A stretch of DNA of 39,016 bases, taken from positions 1 through 39,016 of the forward strand of contig PALT01000012.1 of NCBI GenBank assembly GCA_002706605.1, read 5' to 3'. A program made the translations under genes and the position numbers. This document shows positions 14,465-22,812 of the stretch, piece after piece. Position 1 is the first letter of the stretch. Each line of letters opens with the position of its first letter. The notes beneath the pieces are model-generated. The model was not told the origin of the DNA and did no database searches. It was given only the letters and a program-made list of their open reading frames with translations. This DNA is from Rhodovulum sp. (lineage in GTDB: Bacteria; Pseudomonadota; Alphaproteobacteria; Rhodobacterales; Rhodobacteraceae).

Positions 14465-14959
14465 TTATCGGTAAGAGTTATCTACAGAAGTATTTTGAGA
14501 AATCTCTTCTTCCCAACGATCTCCATTATGAAGAAGTTTATCTTTATTATAGAAAAGTTCTTCTCTCGTAGAAACAGAATATTCAAAGTTAGGTCCTTCA
14601 ACAATAGCATCTACAGGACAAGCTTCTTGACAAAGACCACAGAATATACATTTAGTCATATCAATATCGTACCTTGTAGTACGTCTACTTAAATCACCTC
14701 TTGGAGAAGCTTCAATTGTAATGGCTTGAGCTGGGCAGGCAGCTTCGCAGAGTTTACAAGCTATACAACGCTCTTCTCCTGTCGGGTAACGTCTGAGAGC
14801 GTGCTCTCCTCTAAATCTCGGACTTAAAGGACCTTTTTCAAAAGGGTAATTAATAGTTACTTTAGGATGTCTAAAAGAGCGAAGGCCTAGAAACATTCCT
14901 CGAATCATTTCTGGTAGCAAAAGTGTTACTGCTTGATAATGAAATACTTTAGCAAACAT
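14465..14959 (-). CDS. nad8: NADH dehydrogenase subunit 8 (NuoI, two 4Fe-4S clusters)
   Basis: 164 residues, ATG to TAA. It carries clusters N6a and N6b in the arm of complex I between the NADH site and quinone. The two CxxCxxCxxxCP motifs are C65/C68/C71/C75 and C104/C107/C110/C114. The N-terminal part has [20 protein letters not shown] and [14 protein letters not shown], as in NuoI/TYKY. This gene is nuclear in most eukaryotes, so its presence marks a gene-rich mitochondrial genome. Confidence 0.97.
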   Translation of the reverse strand: MFAKVFHYQAVTLLLPEMIRGMFLGLRSFRHPKVTINYPFEKGPLSPRFRGEHALRRYPTGEERCIACKLCEAACPAQAITIEASPRGDLSRRTTRYDIDMTKCIFCGLCQEACPVDAIVEGPNFEYSVSTREELFYNKDKLLHNGDRWEEEISQNTSVDNSYR

Positions 14960-15044
14960 ATGATGATATCAAACGTAATATATAATTTAGATTCAAATTT
15001 TTCAAAGAATAATTAATGGTTATAATTTATAGCGTAGATACATA

Positions 15045-15116
15045 TAGGCCTAGCAGGAATCGAACCTACACAAATTCGTTATGAGCAAACTGTTCTGACC
15101 GTTAAACTATAGGCCC
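15045..15116 (-). tRNA. trnM: tRNA-Met(CAU), elongator type
   Basis: 72 nt. Acceptor GGGCCTA/TAGGCCT with discriminator A; anticodon loop CTCATAA reads CAU. The body resembles mitochondrial elongator tRNA-Met of land plants. A lysidine-type tRNA-Ile(CAU) cannot be excluded from the sequence alone, but a separate tRNA-Ile(GAU) is present in the window. Confidence 0.85.
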
Positions 15117-15127
15117 TTTTAAAATAA

Positions 15128-15198
15128 AGGCCAGGAATGGATTTGAACCATCATTTCGCGGGCTGCAACCGTATGTATTACCATTATACTACCTGACC
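15128..15198 (-). tRNA. trnC: tRNA-Cys(GCA)
   Basis: 71 nt. Acceptor GGTCAGG/CCTGGCC with discriminator U, the Cys identity base. The anticodon loop TTGCAGC reads GCA. The outer anticodon stem is weak (one A-C opposition). Confidence 0.93.
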
Positions 15199-15208
15199 AA
15201 GAGAAATT

Positions 15209-15280
15209 TGTCCAGAGAAGGATTCGAACCTTCGACACAAAGATTTTCAGTCTTTTGCTCTACCCCTGAGCTACCCGGAC
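15209..15280 (-). tRNA. trnF: tRNA-Phe(GAA)
   Basis: 72 nt. Acceptor GTCCGGG/TCTGGAC with discriminator A, T arm GAAGG/CCTTC, anticodon loop CTGAAAA reading GAA. Directly upstream of trnC and downstream of sdh3. Confidence 0.95.
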
Positions 15281-15301
15281 AGGTTGTCAAGGAGAATTCT
15301 A

Positions 15302-15904
15302 TTATACATGCTGTGCATAGGATAAGTAAAACGGCGCACACCAAAGAACCCATACTGCATGTTCGTACATTCCAGATGCGATCGGTCCGCGTGCTATACT
15401 GAATGAAGCTGCTGTTACAAAATCGTCCCAAAACCAATGCTGAATTCCATGAAGGGCGTGGTATAAAACAGCTATAAAGAATGCTACTACTGTTGCTACT
15501 GCTACGATGTACATAGCGTAGCAAATAAAAACTATAATTGGATCTTCCAATTGTGGAACGAGTGGCTGAAAATAAGTAAAGTCTATTTTGTCCAAGTATG
15601 GTTTTATAGAGGGGTGATCTGTCTTTATTAAGACTTGGTTTTCTGGATCAAGTTTTCGAAGCTCTCTCATAAAATCTCCGATCAATTCTTGTAAATAAAT
15701 TGTAAAAGATCTTTCCCATAAAAAAATGGATAGGAATGGAACAGCTAAAAAAAATCCTGTAATTCGGTGCATAATTGAACTAGAAGAAGCTTCTTGTTCA
15801 TTATAGACCGATAGATGAGGAGCTATTGGATCAGGTTTACTAACCAAAGAAAGAATTTGAATAATTATGAGTGAAACTAATAAAATGGAAAATATTTCAA
15901 ACAT
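15302..15904 (-). CDS. sdh3: Succinate dehydrogenase cytochrome b subunit
   Basis: 200 residues, ATG to TAA. A membrane anchor of complex II that binds heme b and ubiquinone. The N-terminal quinone-site motif is present: APHLSVYNEQ then SIMHRITGFFLAVP (about residues 28-56), matching the SPHL.IY ... S..HRITG pattern. The second helix carries H149 in HALHGIQH, aligning with the heme ligand of bacterial SdhC (HxxxGIRH). Between these there is a hydrophilic insertion (about 75-120) that makes the protein longer than the usual 120-130. It sits near tatC and sdh4. Confidence 0.9.
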   Translation of the reverse strand: MFEIFSILLVSLIIIQILSLVSKPDPIAPHLSVYNEQEASSSSIMHRITGFFLAVPFLSIFLWERSFTIYLQELIGDFMRELRKLDPENQVLIKTDHPSIKPYLDKIDFTYFQPLVPQLEDPIIVFICYAMYIVAVATVVAFFIAVLYHALHGIQHWFWDDFVTAASFSIARGPIASGMYEHAVWVLWCAPFYLSYAQHV

Positions 15905-15923
15905 TTTTTGTTTTGTAATTTAA

Positions 15924-16175
15924 TTAAATCTTATTTTGAAAATCCTTCTCAAAAAAACTAATTTCTGAGCTGTACTTAGATAATTTGGATTTATAAGTAG
16001 AATAGTTTAGTAGGTTCTGTGTTAATCGCAGAGAGGATGAAAGCTCTCCTGTACGTTTTTTATTAAAAAATCTACGATGTTTTCTCAAGTCTTGAGTAGA
16101 GTAGGCTTTTCCTTTAGCTGAAATTCTTCGAGAGCTTCTAGAGGTAAGGTTTCTGAATACTTTAATCAGGTGCAT
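15924..16175 (-). CDS. Unidentified small basic protein, 83 residues
   Basis: An 83-residue frame from the ATG at 16175, TAA stop, placed tightly between tatC (24 nt upstream) and sdh3 (19 nt downstream) with the same orientation. It is very basic, with no predicted membrane segment. Lys, Arg and Ser dominate, for example SSRRISAKGKAY and RKHRRFFNKKRTG. Composition and size suggest a ribosomal protein. The segment DLRKHRRFFNKKRTGELSSS has a faint S18-like spacing (D..LR.F....G.I), too weak to assign. It could also be a fast-evolving lineage-specific frame. Its placement in an otherwise compact genome argues that it is a real gene. Confidence 0.55.
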   Translation of the reverse strand: MHLIKVFRNLTSRSSRRISAKGKAYSTQDLRKHRRFFNKKRTGELSSSLRLTQNLLNYSTYKSKLSKYSSEISFFEKDFQNKI

Positions 16176-16199
16176 TAACAAAAATAAAGATTAATTATT

Positions 16200-16925
16200 T
16201 TAAAGCATTATTTTTATCACGATGTTTGATTCGGAAAAGGCTACTGCAATACCATAGAACAAGAGTCCGAAAGAAAACATGTCTAGGCTACATGTGATAG
16301 CAGCTGTTAACCAAAAAATTGTTAAGCGTGTATAAAATGAAATTCTGTCGATCATAGATGAGACAAAAAGCTTATCAGTTATATTAGTTCAATAAGCGAA
16401 GATACTAGTTGTTATAAAAGTTGTGGCTAGAAAACAGTACATGAATTGCATTATTAGATCATCTATGCGAAGAGAGATTTGAAATGGTATTAAACTATCC
16501 GCGTTGAGGGGAAGCATCAACTTTGTAACTTCTAAGGATGAATAAACATATAGGGGAAATACGATCAAATAAGTAAAGGGTATAGACAACATTACGACTA
16601 AATTGAAAAGAATGAGCTTTTTCTTTAACCAGCGGGACTCTAAGTAAAACATAGCAGGTAGGCAAAAGAGATATATCTGATAGGTAAGTACAGGAAAACT
16701 AAAGACTATCGAAAAGATAGACGAAAGTTTTAACATAGACGTAAATGTTTCTGAAAGATGGATTTGTGAAAACGTAGTTTTTGATGGGATATCTCCCCAG
16801 AAAAAGGCTGAACTACTTAATAAAAACATTATTTCTTCTGAGTAGTACCACTGTATCACAAATAATGTGGAAAGACTCCACAAAACAATTAATAATCTTT
16901 GTTTAAATTCGGATAAGTGTCTCAT
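16200..16925 (-). CDS. tatC: Twin-arginine translocase subunit C with an in-frame TGA
   Basis: TatC (also ymf16/mttB) is the membrane core of the Tat protein export system. The ATG at 16925 gives MRHLSEFKQRLL, the usual TatC start; a GTG two codons upstream is also in frame. The first 178 codons cover HLSETFTSMLKLSSIFSIVFSFPVLTYQIYLF, the conserved helix 2-3 region. Codon 179 is TGA (16389-16391). The same frame then continues for 62 open codons to TAA at 16200. That part reads as the last TatC helices, with SLDMFSFGLLFYGIAVAF where bacteria have PPDVFSQ.LLAIP. Full length is 241 codons, normal for TatC. E. coli TatC has Trp at the aligned position (LLCWMGIT). It is either TGA read as Trp, an edited or mutated codon, or a pseudogene. 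Confidence 0.88.
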
Positions 16926-16956
16926 AGCCACGAATTAATAGTTACTTTTTAGAGAA

Positions 16957-17040
16957 AGGACAAGGTGGGATTCGAACCCACGGTACAATTAGTACTTCAG
17001 TTTTCAAAACTGACGCCTTCGGCCACTCAGCCACTTGTCC
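16957..17040 (-). tRNA. trnS: tRNA-Ser(UGA)
   Basis: 84 nt with a long variable arm. Acceptor GGACAAG/CTTGTCC, T arm GTGGG/CCCAC, anticodon loop TTTGAAA reading UGA. The discriminator is U rather than the usual G of bacterial tRNA-Ser. Confidence 0.94.
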
Positions 17041-17060
17041 CTGTCTTAGATGTAAAAATA

Positions 17061-17133
17061 GTGCGGGGACAGGGTTCGAACCTGCGAACGTTAGGGCATG
17101 AACCTAATGAGCATTCCACCGCTCCACCCCGCA
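17061..17133 (-). tRNA. trnfM: Initiator tRNA-Met(CAU)
   Basis: 73 nt, clearly of the bacterial initiator type: TGCGGGGTGGAGC 5' part and anticodon loop TTCATGC. The first pair is U1-A72 rather than the mismatched C1-A72 of E. coli. The discriminator reads C. Confidence 0.94.
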
Positions 17134-17144
17134 AGGTAAAAGCT

Positions 17145-17228
17145 TGGAAAAGAGAGGATTCGAACCTCTGAAGATGAAACATCAACAGATTTACAGTCTG
17201 CCGCCTTTGACCGCTCAGCCACTTTTCC
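17145..17228 (-). tRNA. trnY: tRNA-Tyr(GUA)
   Basis: 84 nt with a bacterial-style long variable arm. Acceptor GGAAAAG/CTTTTCC, discriminator A, anticodon loop CTGTAAA reading GUA. Confidence 0.95.
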
Positions 17229-17244
17229 TTTATAATAAGAGTTT

Positions 17245-17326
17245 TACGGACAAAGGGACTTGAACCCTTACAGCCTTAGCTATTAGATCCTAAATCTAAC
17301 GTGTCTGCCAATTCCACCATGTCCGC
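17245..17326 (-). tRNA. trnL: tRNA-Leu(UAG)
   Basis: 82 nt with a normal long variable arm. Acceptor GCGGACA/TGTCCGT, discriminator A, anticodon loop TTTAGGA reading UAG (CUN codons). Compare the shortened tRNA-Leu(CAA) at 32551-32624. Confidence 0.95.
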
Positions 17327-17340
17327 ATTATAGAAAGTTT

Positions 17341-17874
17341 TTAGTATTCATAAGTACCGTCGGTGTAATAGATACGCACTGACCACCATTGGACATAATC
17401 GCTTTCGAATAGATCGACACATGGAACATTATAATTCGAATCAAATCCTTCGTTCCATACAAATGCTAAAACCTCTAGTCCTACAAACCAAAAAAACATG
17501 TATATACAAACAAACCCTAAGATATAAGTAAGATTGTTATCAATATAATCTCTCATAATACTACTCATACCTTCGTTAAGATGGCAAACTGATAAAACTA
17601 CGAAAGCCGATAATAAAAAAGGTACTAATGCGATACCTTTAATCTCACCCCACCACATATCCATTTTAAATGAATTGTAGTCATGTCCTAGGTCGTACAA
17701 GTCATGAAATTCTCCTTCGGGGAAATATATGTAACGTAGAGGTCTAATTATAAAAAGTCTTAGATCTAGGTGAGTTCTGCTGATAGGATCTGCAATGCTG
17801 TCGAGTTGTTGAACTGCATACGGAGCGAATCCAACGAATAGTATGGTTAAAAAAGGGGTCCAAAATTTTAACAT
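17341..17874 (-). CDS. sdh4: Succinate dehydrogenase membrane anchor subunit 4
   Basis: 177 residues, ATG to TAA. The second membrane anchor of complex II. The diagnostic segment is CHLNEGMSSIMRDYI (residues 97-111). H98, D109 and Y110 have the same spacing as the heme-ligand His and the quinone-site Asp-Tyr of E. coli SdhD (H71, D82, Y83). Ahead of it, WWGEIKGIALVPFLLSAFVVL is the usual first core helix. Hydrophobic helices are at about 82-97 and 116-137. The N-terminal 70 residues (including a first hydrophobic stretch) and C-terminal 40 residues are extra relative to the usual 90-120. sdh2 and sdh3 are also in the window, so both complex II anchors and the iron-sulfur subunit are encoded here. 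Confidence 0.82.
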   Translation of the reverse strand: MLKFWTPFLTILFVGFAPYAVQQLDSIADPISRTHLDLRLFIIRPLRYIYFPEGEFHDLYDLGHDYNSFKMDMWWGEIKGIALVPFLLSAFVVLSVCHLNEGMSSIMRDYIDNNLTYILGFVCIYMFFWFVGLEVLAFVWNEGFDSNYNVPCVDLFESDYVQWWSVRIYYTDGTYEY

Positions 17875-17918
17875 ATTGGGTAAATTATAAAGTTAGTTTA
17901 GATTTTTATGAATTTTAA

Positions 17919-17944
17919 ATGGAAATGTAGTAGAAACATTCCAT
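17919..17944. repeat. Hairpin between trnD and sdh4
   Basis: ATGGAA(A)TG at 17919-17927 pairs with CATTCCAT at 17937-17944, with a single bulged A and a 9-base loop. It lies in the 150-base gap between sdh4 and trnD, which holds nothing else recognisable. Confidence 0.4.
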
Positions 17945-18024
17945 AGAGTAGCACAAAATAATTATTTTCTTAATAGTGAGCACTACAAGGAGAAAAAACT
18001 TTGCATTTATAAAAGAAGAGGTTC

Positions 18025-18098
18025 CGAGAGAGACGGGACTTGAACCCGCGACTTCCGGCGTGACAGACCAGCACTCTGACCAACTGAGTTACTCCCTC
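18025..18098 (-). tRNA. trnD: tRNA-Asp(GUC)
   Basis: 74 nt. Acceptor GAGGGAG/CTCTCTC with discriminator G, T arm GCGGG/CCCGT, anticodon loop CTGTCAC reading GUC. It lies between nad6 and sdh4. Confidence 0.95.
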
Positions 18099-18110
18099 TC
18101 TAGATAAACT

Positions 18111-18725
18111 CTAAAGTCTCTTGCTAGAAACTTTTCTTATTGTTTTCTCAAAATCTCTATGGTTTTGGTAAAGAACGTCTTGACGTCGTACATAAGGTTT
18201 CTGCTTTAATGTGACAACGATAGCTCCAATCATAGCTACTAAAAGAATGTACCCGGCTATCATAAAAGCTGCTGCATAAGAAGAATATATGTGTGATGCA
18301 ACTACAAATAAACTTCCTAAACTTGTTGTAGAAGAATCCCAATCTACAAAATAATTGGCAACGCTTTCTTGAGTAGATAAGGTATTAAACATGTCGACCC
18401 AATAGATCATGTTTAAGAATACAAATCCAATTAAAAGACCTTGCTTACTTAAAGGGCTTTGTTTAAGCGCTAATAGATTTATATCCATCATCATAACAAC
18501 AAATAAAAAAAGTATAGATATGGCTCCTACATAAACCATTAAAATTAGAAAAGAAATAAATTCCACTCCTGCAGCTAAAAGAAGCATACTTACCTGTATA
18601 AATACGCATATTAGATAGAAAAGTGAATAAATTGGATTTCTTGAAGAAATTACAGCCATAGAAAACACTAATAAACTAATGCATCCGAAAAGCACACCAT
18701 AAGATGATAAAGCAAGTTCTTGCAT
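18111..18725 (-). CDS. nad6: NADH dehydrogenase subunit 6
   Basis: 204 residues from the ATG at 18725, which gives MQELALSSYGVLFGCISLLVFSMAVISSRNPIYSLFYLI, cut here for brevity; the first helix then starts where NuoJ does. A 30-codon upstream extension is open but basic and unlike the family. TAG stop. Diagnostic segments are ISSRNPIYSLFYLI, LLLAGVEFISFLILMVYVGA-type helix (about 50-70, here LLAAGVEF) and YVGAISILFLFVVMM, containing the pi-bulge helix of complex I. It follows nad4L, the reverse of the bacterial nuoJ-nuoK order. Confidence 0.95.
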   Translation of the reverse strand: MQELALSSYGVLFGCISLLVFSMAVISSRNPIYSLFYLICVFIQVSMLLLAAGVEFISFLILMVYVGAISILFLFVVMMMDINLLALKQSPLSKQGLLIGFVFLNMIYWVDMFNTLSTQESVANYFVDWDSSTTSLGSLFVVASHIYSSYAAAFMIAGYILLVAMIGAIVVTLKQKPYVRRQDVLYQNHRDFEKTIRKVSSKRL

Positions 18726-18815
18726 AGAATTACTGTAAATAAGAATTAAATTTATATAGATAAAAACCACTTGGGATTTAAAAACAGATCTTTTTCGATC
18801 TCTAAACCGTGCCAA

Positions 18816-18942
18816 GAATTATTAGCGTTAGTGTAAAAAACGCTATTTATTGAAAAAAAAGATCCTTTGCTGCTTCGGATCAAAGTGTTCTTACTGTAAA
18901 AATGAGTGAAACGTTTCATTAAGATTATTCCGATGTGTTATA
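18816..18942. repeat. Cluster of palindromes between nad4L and nad6
   Basis: Three structures sit in 127 bases. TAGCGTT (18823-18829) pairs perfectly with AACGCTA (18839-18845). CTTTG and CAAAG near 18865-18885 bracket CTGCTTCGGAT, with GATC repeated on both sides. TGAAACGTTTCA at 18907-18918 is a perfect 12-base palindrome. Counting from the chosen nad6 start, the gap is 18726-18942, and no gene is seen in it. A processing or regulatory role is possible but unproven. Confidence 0.5.
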
Positions 18943-19242
18943 TTAACCTCTTAATAAACTAATTCTGGACACTTCAATTGTTCCTGAGAGTTTATGATAA
19001 ACTACTAGTATAGCTAGACCAATAGCAGATTCGGCTGCAGCTACAGTTAGTATGAAAACAGTGAATATTTGACCTACGATATCATCTAAAAAAATTGAAA
19101 GTGTTAGCTGACTGAAGCTAATTCCGGCTAACATCAATTCTACAGACATCAGAAGTATAATTATATTCCTTGTATTAAAAGCTATCCCTGAAAGACCTAA
19201 GAAAAAAAGAAATGCTGAACTAAACTGATATAAAGCAAGCAT
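18943..19242 (-). CDS. nad4L: NADH dehydrogenase subunit 4L
   Basis: 99 residues, ATG to TAA; usual length. NuoK homologue, three transmembrane helices. Conserved features are RNIIILLMSVELMLAGISF (about residues 26-44), with the membrane glutamate E36, and FTVFILTVAAAESAIGLAILVVYH, with the second conserved glutamate. trnE lies upstream and nad6 downstream. Confidence 0.96.
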   Translation of the reverse strand: MLALYQFSSAFLFFLGLSGIAFNTRNIIILLMSVELMLAGISFSQLTLSIFLDDIVGQIFTVFILTVAAAESAIGLAILVVYHKLSGTIEVSRISLLRG

Positions 19243-19282
19243 TGTTTGTTTTAATATAAAATTTAAATTTAGTGTAAAGGAC

Positions 19283-19354
19283 TATCCCTTACGGGAATTG
19301 AACCCGTGTTTATGCTGTGAAAAAGCATTGTCCTAACCACTAGACGAAAGGGAC
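19283..19354 (-). tRNA. trnE: tRNA-Glu(UUC)
   Basis: 72 nt. Acceptor GTCCCTT/AAGGGAT with discriminator A (G-U at the first pair), typical Glu D arm TCGTCTAGTGGTTAGGAC, anticodon loop TTTTCAC reading UUC. Lies between sdh2 and nad4L. Confidence 0.95.
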
Positions 19355-19407
19355 ATTTTAATTAACTAATTAAAAACAGATACGTGTACGATCGAAAAAT
19401 TTAAAAA

Positions 19408-20277
19408 TTAAAGATCATTGCGTATTCTGTATTTTATCTCAGCTATAGCTTTTCCTGGATTTAAATTTTTTGGACAAGTTTTAGTACAATTCAATATAGT
19501 GTGGCATCTAAAAACTTTCATATCATCATTAAGATAACTTAATCTAGCTAAGGTCGCTTGATCTCTACTATCTGCTATCCATCGGTAGGCTTGTAATAAT
19601 ATAGCTGGGCCCAGGTACTCGTCACTATTCCACCAATAACTAGGACAACTTGTCGAGCAACAAGCACAAAGAACACATTCGTACAATCCATCTAATTTCT
19701 CTCTGTCTTCGCGACTTTGATAAATCTCTTTTGGATCTGGATTGATAGTACTAGGCTGGGCTTTAACGCGAGTGCGAGGATTATTGACTAACCAAGGGCC
19801 TATAGATTTGTATTGATTGTAGAAATTTGTCAAATCAGGTATTAAATCTCTTAATACATATGTGTGAGGAAGTGGATTTATATAAAGTATCTCAGGATGT
19901 CTTTCCCCTGCACCTTTAGCTGGTATTGTACGTAGACAAGCTAAAGAGTTAGTACCGTCAATGTTCATAGCACAACTACCACATATACCTTCGCGACAAG
20001 ATCTTCTAAAACTTAAAGTAGAATCGTAATGATTTTTGATATGAAGTAGTAAATCTAAAACCATAGTACCTCTGACATGTTTTATATCCAATACGAATTT
20101 TTGAGTATAAGGGGCACTATCTTTTGAAGGATCCCAACGATAAATAGCTACTTCACGATAAGTTTTAATTTTAGCTTTTGGATCAAAAACTAATTTAGCT
20201 TCTCTGTAGTTTCTGTAATTATTGGATAAAGTATTTGGTTCACATTTTTGGTACTCTACATTAGTTAGTAATGACAT
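19408..20277 (-). CDS. sdh2: Succinate dehydrogenase iron-sulfur subunit
   Basis: 289 residues, ATG to TAA. It passes electrons from the flavoprotein to quinone in complex II. The plant-type ferredoxin domain carries C94, C99, C102 and C114 (CREGICGSC...C). The C-terminal domain carries C201/C204/C207/C211 ([11 protein letters not shown]) and [21 protein letters not shown] (about 255-275) for the 4Fe-4S and 3Fe-4S clusters. About 35 N-terminal residues precede the domain. A mitochondrial sdh2 gene is rare and known from jakobids, red algae and a few others. nad7 is upstream and trnE downstream. Confidence 0.98.
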   Translation of the reverse strand: MSLLTNVEYQKCEPNTLSNNYRNYREAKLVFDPKAKIKTYREVAIYRWDPSKDSAPYTQKFVLDIKHVRGTMVLDLLLHIKNHYDSTLSFRRSCREGICGSCAMNIDGTNSLACLRTIPAKGAGERHPEILYINPLPHTYVLRDLIPDLTNFYNQYKSIGPWLVNNPRTRVKAQPSTINPDPKEIYQSREDREKLDGLYECVLCACCSTSCPSYWWNSDEYLGPAILLQAYRWIADSRDQATLARLSYLNDDMKVFRCHTILNCTKTCPKNLNPGKAIAEIKYRIRNDL

Positions 20278-20307
20278 GCTTACTAGCTTAAAAAATATTG
20301 TTATATT

Positions 20308-21546
20308 TTATCTGTCTATTTCTCCAAAAACAATGTCTTGAGTACCAATAATAGTAACTACATCTGCTATCATATGACCTCTAGACATCATATCTAAACC
20401 TTGTAAATGAGCTAACCCCGGAGCTTTAATTTTACATCTATAGGGCTTGCTAGTACCATCTGAAGATAAATACACTCCGAATTCTCCTTTAGGAGCTTCT
20501 ACTGCTGCATATGCATCTCCCATAGGGACTAAAAATCCTTCTGAGTATAATTTAAAATGGTGTATTAATGACTCCATAGAGTTTTTCATCATTTTTCTTG
20601 ATGGAGGTGTTGTTTTTTTATCATCCGCACGAACAGGCCCTTCTGGAAGATTGTTTAAACATTGTTGTATTATTCTAATACTTTGACGCATTTCTTCAAT
20701 TCTGATCAAATATCTATCATAACAGTCTCCATTGTTACCTACTGGTATATCAAAATCGATAGAATCGTACTGTTCATATGATTGGTTTTTACGTAAATCC
20801 CATGCTAGTCCAGATCCTCTAAGCATAGGCCCAGAAAAACCAGAAGATAAAGCATCTTCACATGTTACAATTCCAATATCAACAAGTCGTTGTTTCCAGA
20901 TTCGATTATTGGTTAGAAGCTCTTCCATTTCATCAATACGGCTTGAAAATTGTTTTGTAAACATAAATATGTCCTCAGAAAGTCCTACTGGCAGATCTAA
21001 TCTAACTCCTCCTGGTCGAATGTAAGCGGCGTGAAGACGTGCACCTGAAACTCTTTCATAGAATTCCATAAGTTTTTCTCTCTCTTCAAATCCCCAAAGC
21101 ATTGGAGTTAGAGCTCCTACATCCATAGCATGAGTAGTTAAAGCCAACAAGTGGTTTAAAATACGAGTAATTTCAGAAAATATCATACGAATATACTGAG
21201 CTCTTACTGGTACTTGGATATGAAGTAATTTTTCTACAGCCATAGAGTAAGCGTGTTCCTGAGCCATAGTAGAAACATAATCCAATCTGTCTAGATAAGG
21301 AAGTGCTTGGGTATAAGTTTTGTACTCCATAAGTTTTTCTGTACCTCTATGAAGTAGTCCTATATGAGGATCTGCACGCTCTACTACCTCTCCATCCATC
21401 TCTAATATAAGTCTTAAGACTCCGTGAGCAGCAGGATGTTGAGGACCAAAATTTAAAGTAAAATTCTGTACTTTGATTTTTGATTCATCACCAACTCCAA
21501 ATTCTACTAGTCGTTTTTCCGGATCGTAACCTGTAGATAAAGTCAT
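20308..21546 (-). CDS. nad7: NADH dehydrogenase subunit 7 (NuoD, 49-kDa)
   Basis: 412 residues from the ATG at 21546. The frame is open 16 codons further upstream to a TTG, but the ATG gives the normal length. TAA stop. It forms the quinone-binding cavity of complex I with Nad10. Key segments are [42 protein letters not shown]-like [13 protein letters not shown] and the C-terminal DIVFGEIDR. It follows nad9 and nad10, keeping the bacterial nuoB-C-D order. Confidence 0.98.
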   Translation of the reverse strand: MTLSTGYDPEKRLVEFGVGDESKIKVQNFTLNFGPQHPAAHGVLRLILEMDGEVVERADPHIGLLHRGTEKLMEYKTYTQALPYLDRLDYVSTMAQEHAYSMAVEKLLHIQVPVRAQYIRMIFSEITRILNHLLALTTHAMDVGALTPMLWGFEEREKLMEFYERVSGARLHAAYIRPGGVRLDLPVGLSEDIFMFTKQFSSRIDEMEELLTNNRIWKQRLVDIGIVTCEDALSSGFSGPMLRGSGLAWDLRKNQSYEQYDSIDFDIPVGNNGDCYDRYLIRIEEMRQSIRIIQQCLNNLPEGPVRADDKKTTPPSRKMMKNSMESLIHHFKLYSEGFLVPMGDAYAAVEAPKGEFGVYLSSDGTSKPYRCKIKAPGLAHLQGLDMMSRGHMIADVVTIIGTQDIVFGEIDR

Positions 21547-21603
21547 TAGAATCTTGAAAAATTTATTAAATTTCCGAAGCTTTGTTGAAATCAATTATCT
21601 TAA

Positions 21604-22236
21604 CTAGGATACCCAAGGAGTAGTGTAATCGAAATTTCTAAATTCTTGTGAGAACTCGATTGGGTCTGTTACAATTTTCTTCTCTGTCTCGTCATAGCGT
21701 ATCTCAGTATAACCGCTTAAAGGAAAGTCTTTTCGAAGAGGAAATCCTTCAAATCCATAATCTGTTAAAAGACGTCTTAGATCAGGATGATTTTTGAAAA
21801 ACAGTCCGAACATATCCCAAGTTTCTCTTTCCCACCAATTAGCACTTTTATAAATGCCACAAAGACTATCAATGATAGAACCTTCATCAACGAAAGATTT
21901 TAAAATAATTCTGTGGTTGTGTCTGCAGCTTAGGAGATTGTAAATTAAACAGAAGCGACCATTTGTATTTAGTAAACCATGTACAGAAGAATCTAGAGGT
22001 ATACTAGATAAGTTATTGTTAGTTAATTTGTCAGAATGTCGGCCTAGCCAGTCTACGGCTGTTACGTCAGACAACACTTTATACTGTAAATTACTATTTT
22101 TGTTTAGGAAATAAGCAACTTTGTAAATATCTTTGCTAGGTACAAAAATGTTAGTTATGTTTTTATCGTAATTAGTTACGAAAACACTTTTTGGAAGACT
22201 TTTTTCTAGATATTCAACGTAATGGGTGTTACGCAT
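21604..22236 (-). CDS. nad9: NADH dehydrogenase subunit 9 (NuoC, 30-kDa)
   Basis: 210 residues from the ATG at 22236; a TTG two codons upstream is in frame but unnecessary. TAG stop. Peripheral-arm subunit of complex I. The signature WWERETWDMFGLFFKNHPDL is followed by RRLLTDYGFEGFPLRKDFP and SGYTEIRYDE, close to the plant and protist mitochondrial consensus. The N-terminal half (YFLNKNSNLQYKVLSDVTAVDW) is also recognisable. It lies between nad10 and nad7. Confidence 0.98.
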   Translation of the reverse strand: MRNTHYVEYLEKSLPKSVFVTNYDKNITNIFVPSKDIYKVAYFLNKNSNLQYKVLSDVTAVDWLGRHSDKLTNNNLSSIPLDSSVHGLLNTNGRFCLIYNLLSCRHNHRIILKSFVDEGSIIDSLCGIYKSANWWERETWDMFGLFFKNHPDLRRLLTDYGFEGFPLRKDFPLSGYTEIRYDETEKKIVTDPIEFSQEFRNFDYTTPWVS

Positions 22237-22284
22237 TAACAAAATAAAAAAAGTTAGATTATATAGTTTATTGTGGTCTAGAAT

Positions 22285-22779
22285 TTATTTTTCTGACCAT
22301 TTCATTAAAAAACGATCTTCTCGTATTTTTTTCTGAAGTTGTAAAATCCCGTATAGTAGAGCTTCGGCTGTAGGAGGACAACCAGGAACGTAGATATCTA
22401 CAGGAACTATACGATCACACCCTCTAACAACAGCGTATGAGTAATGGTAGTATCCGCCGCCGTTGGCACAACTACCCATAGAAATTACCCATCGTGGTTC
22501 GGACATTTGATCATATACTTTTCTCAATGCAGGAGCCATTTTGTTAGTTAGAGTACCAGCTACGATCATAACGTCAGATTGTCTAGGTGTACCTCTAAAT
22601 ATGATACCATAGCGATCCAGGTCGTATCGACTCGCAGCAGTATGCATCATCTCTACAGCGCAACAAGCTAAACCGAAAGTCATTGGCCATAAAGAACTTC
22701 GTCGAGCCCAGTTAGCTAAAAATTCTGCTCCCATAACTAGCACATTGGGTTTAGTAGTAACTAAATTATTGTTACTCAT
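22285..22779 (-). CDS. nad10: NADH dehydrogenase subunit 10 (NuoB, PSST)
   Basis: 164 residues, ATG to TAA. It carries cluster N2, the last iron-sulfur centre before quinone. The ligands are C39-C40 ([10 protein letters not shown]), C104 ([20 protein letters not shown]) and C134 ([16 protein letters not shown]). [20 protein letters not shown] is fully conserved. It leads the nad10-nad9-nad7 block. This gene is nuclear in most eukaryotes. Confidence 0.98.
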   Translation of the reverse strand: MSNNNLVTTKPNVLVMGAEFLANWARRSSLWPMTFGLACCAVEMMHTAASRYDLDRYGIIFRGTPRQSDVMIVAGTLTNKMAPALRKVYDQMSEPRWVISMGSCANGGGYYHYSYAVVRGCDRIVPVDIYVPGCPPTAEALLYGILQLQKKIREDRFLMKWSEK

Positions 22780-22812
22780 GAAAAAATAAAAATTAACTTA
22801 CTTTTTTAAGCT

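Noticed and set aside
16200-16391. General use of TGA as tryptophan across this genome
   Set aside because: All other long genes keep open frames under the standard code with many TGG codons, and tRNA-Trp has a CCA anticodon; only one TGA in tatC supports it.
16172-22250. Similar TTTGTTAATG sequences at the starts of the 83-residue frame and nad9
   Set aside because: Short A/T-rich matches are expected by chance here and most other genes lack them.
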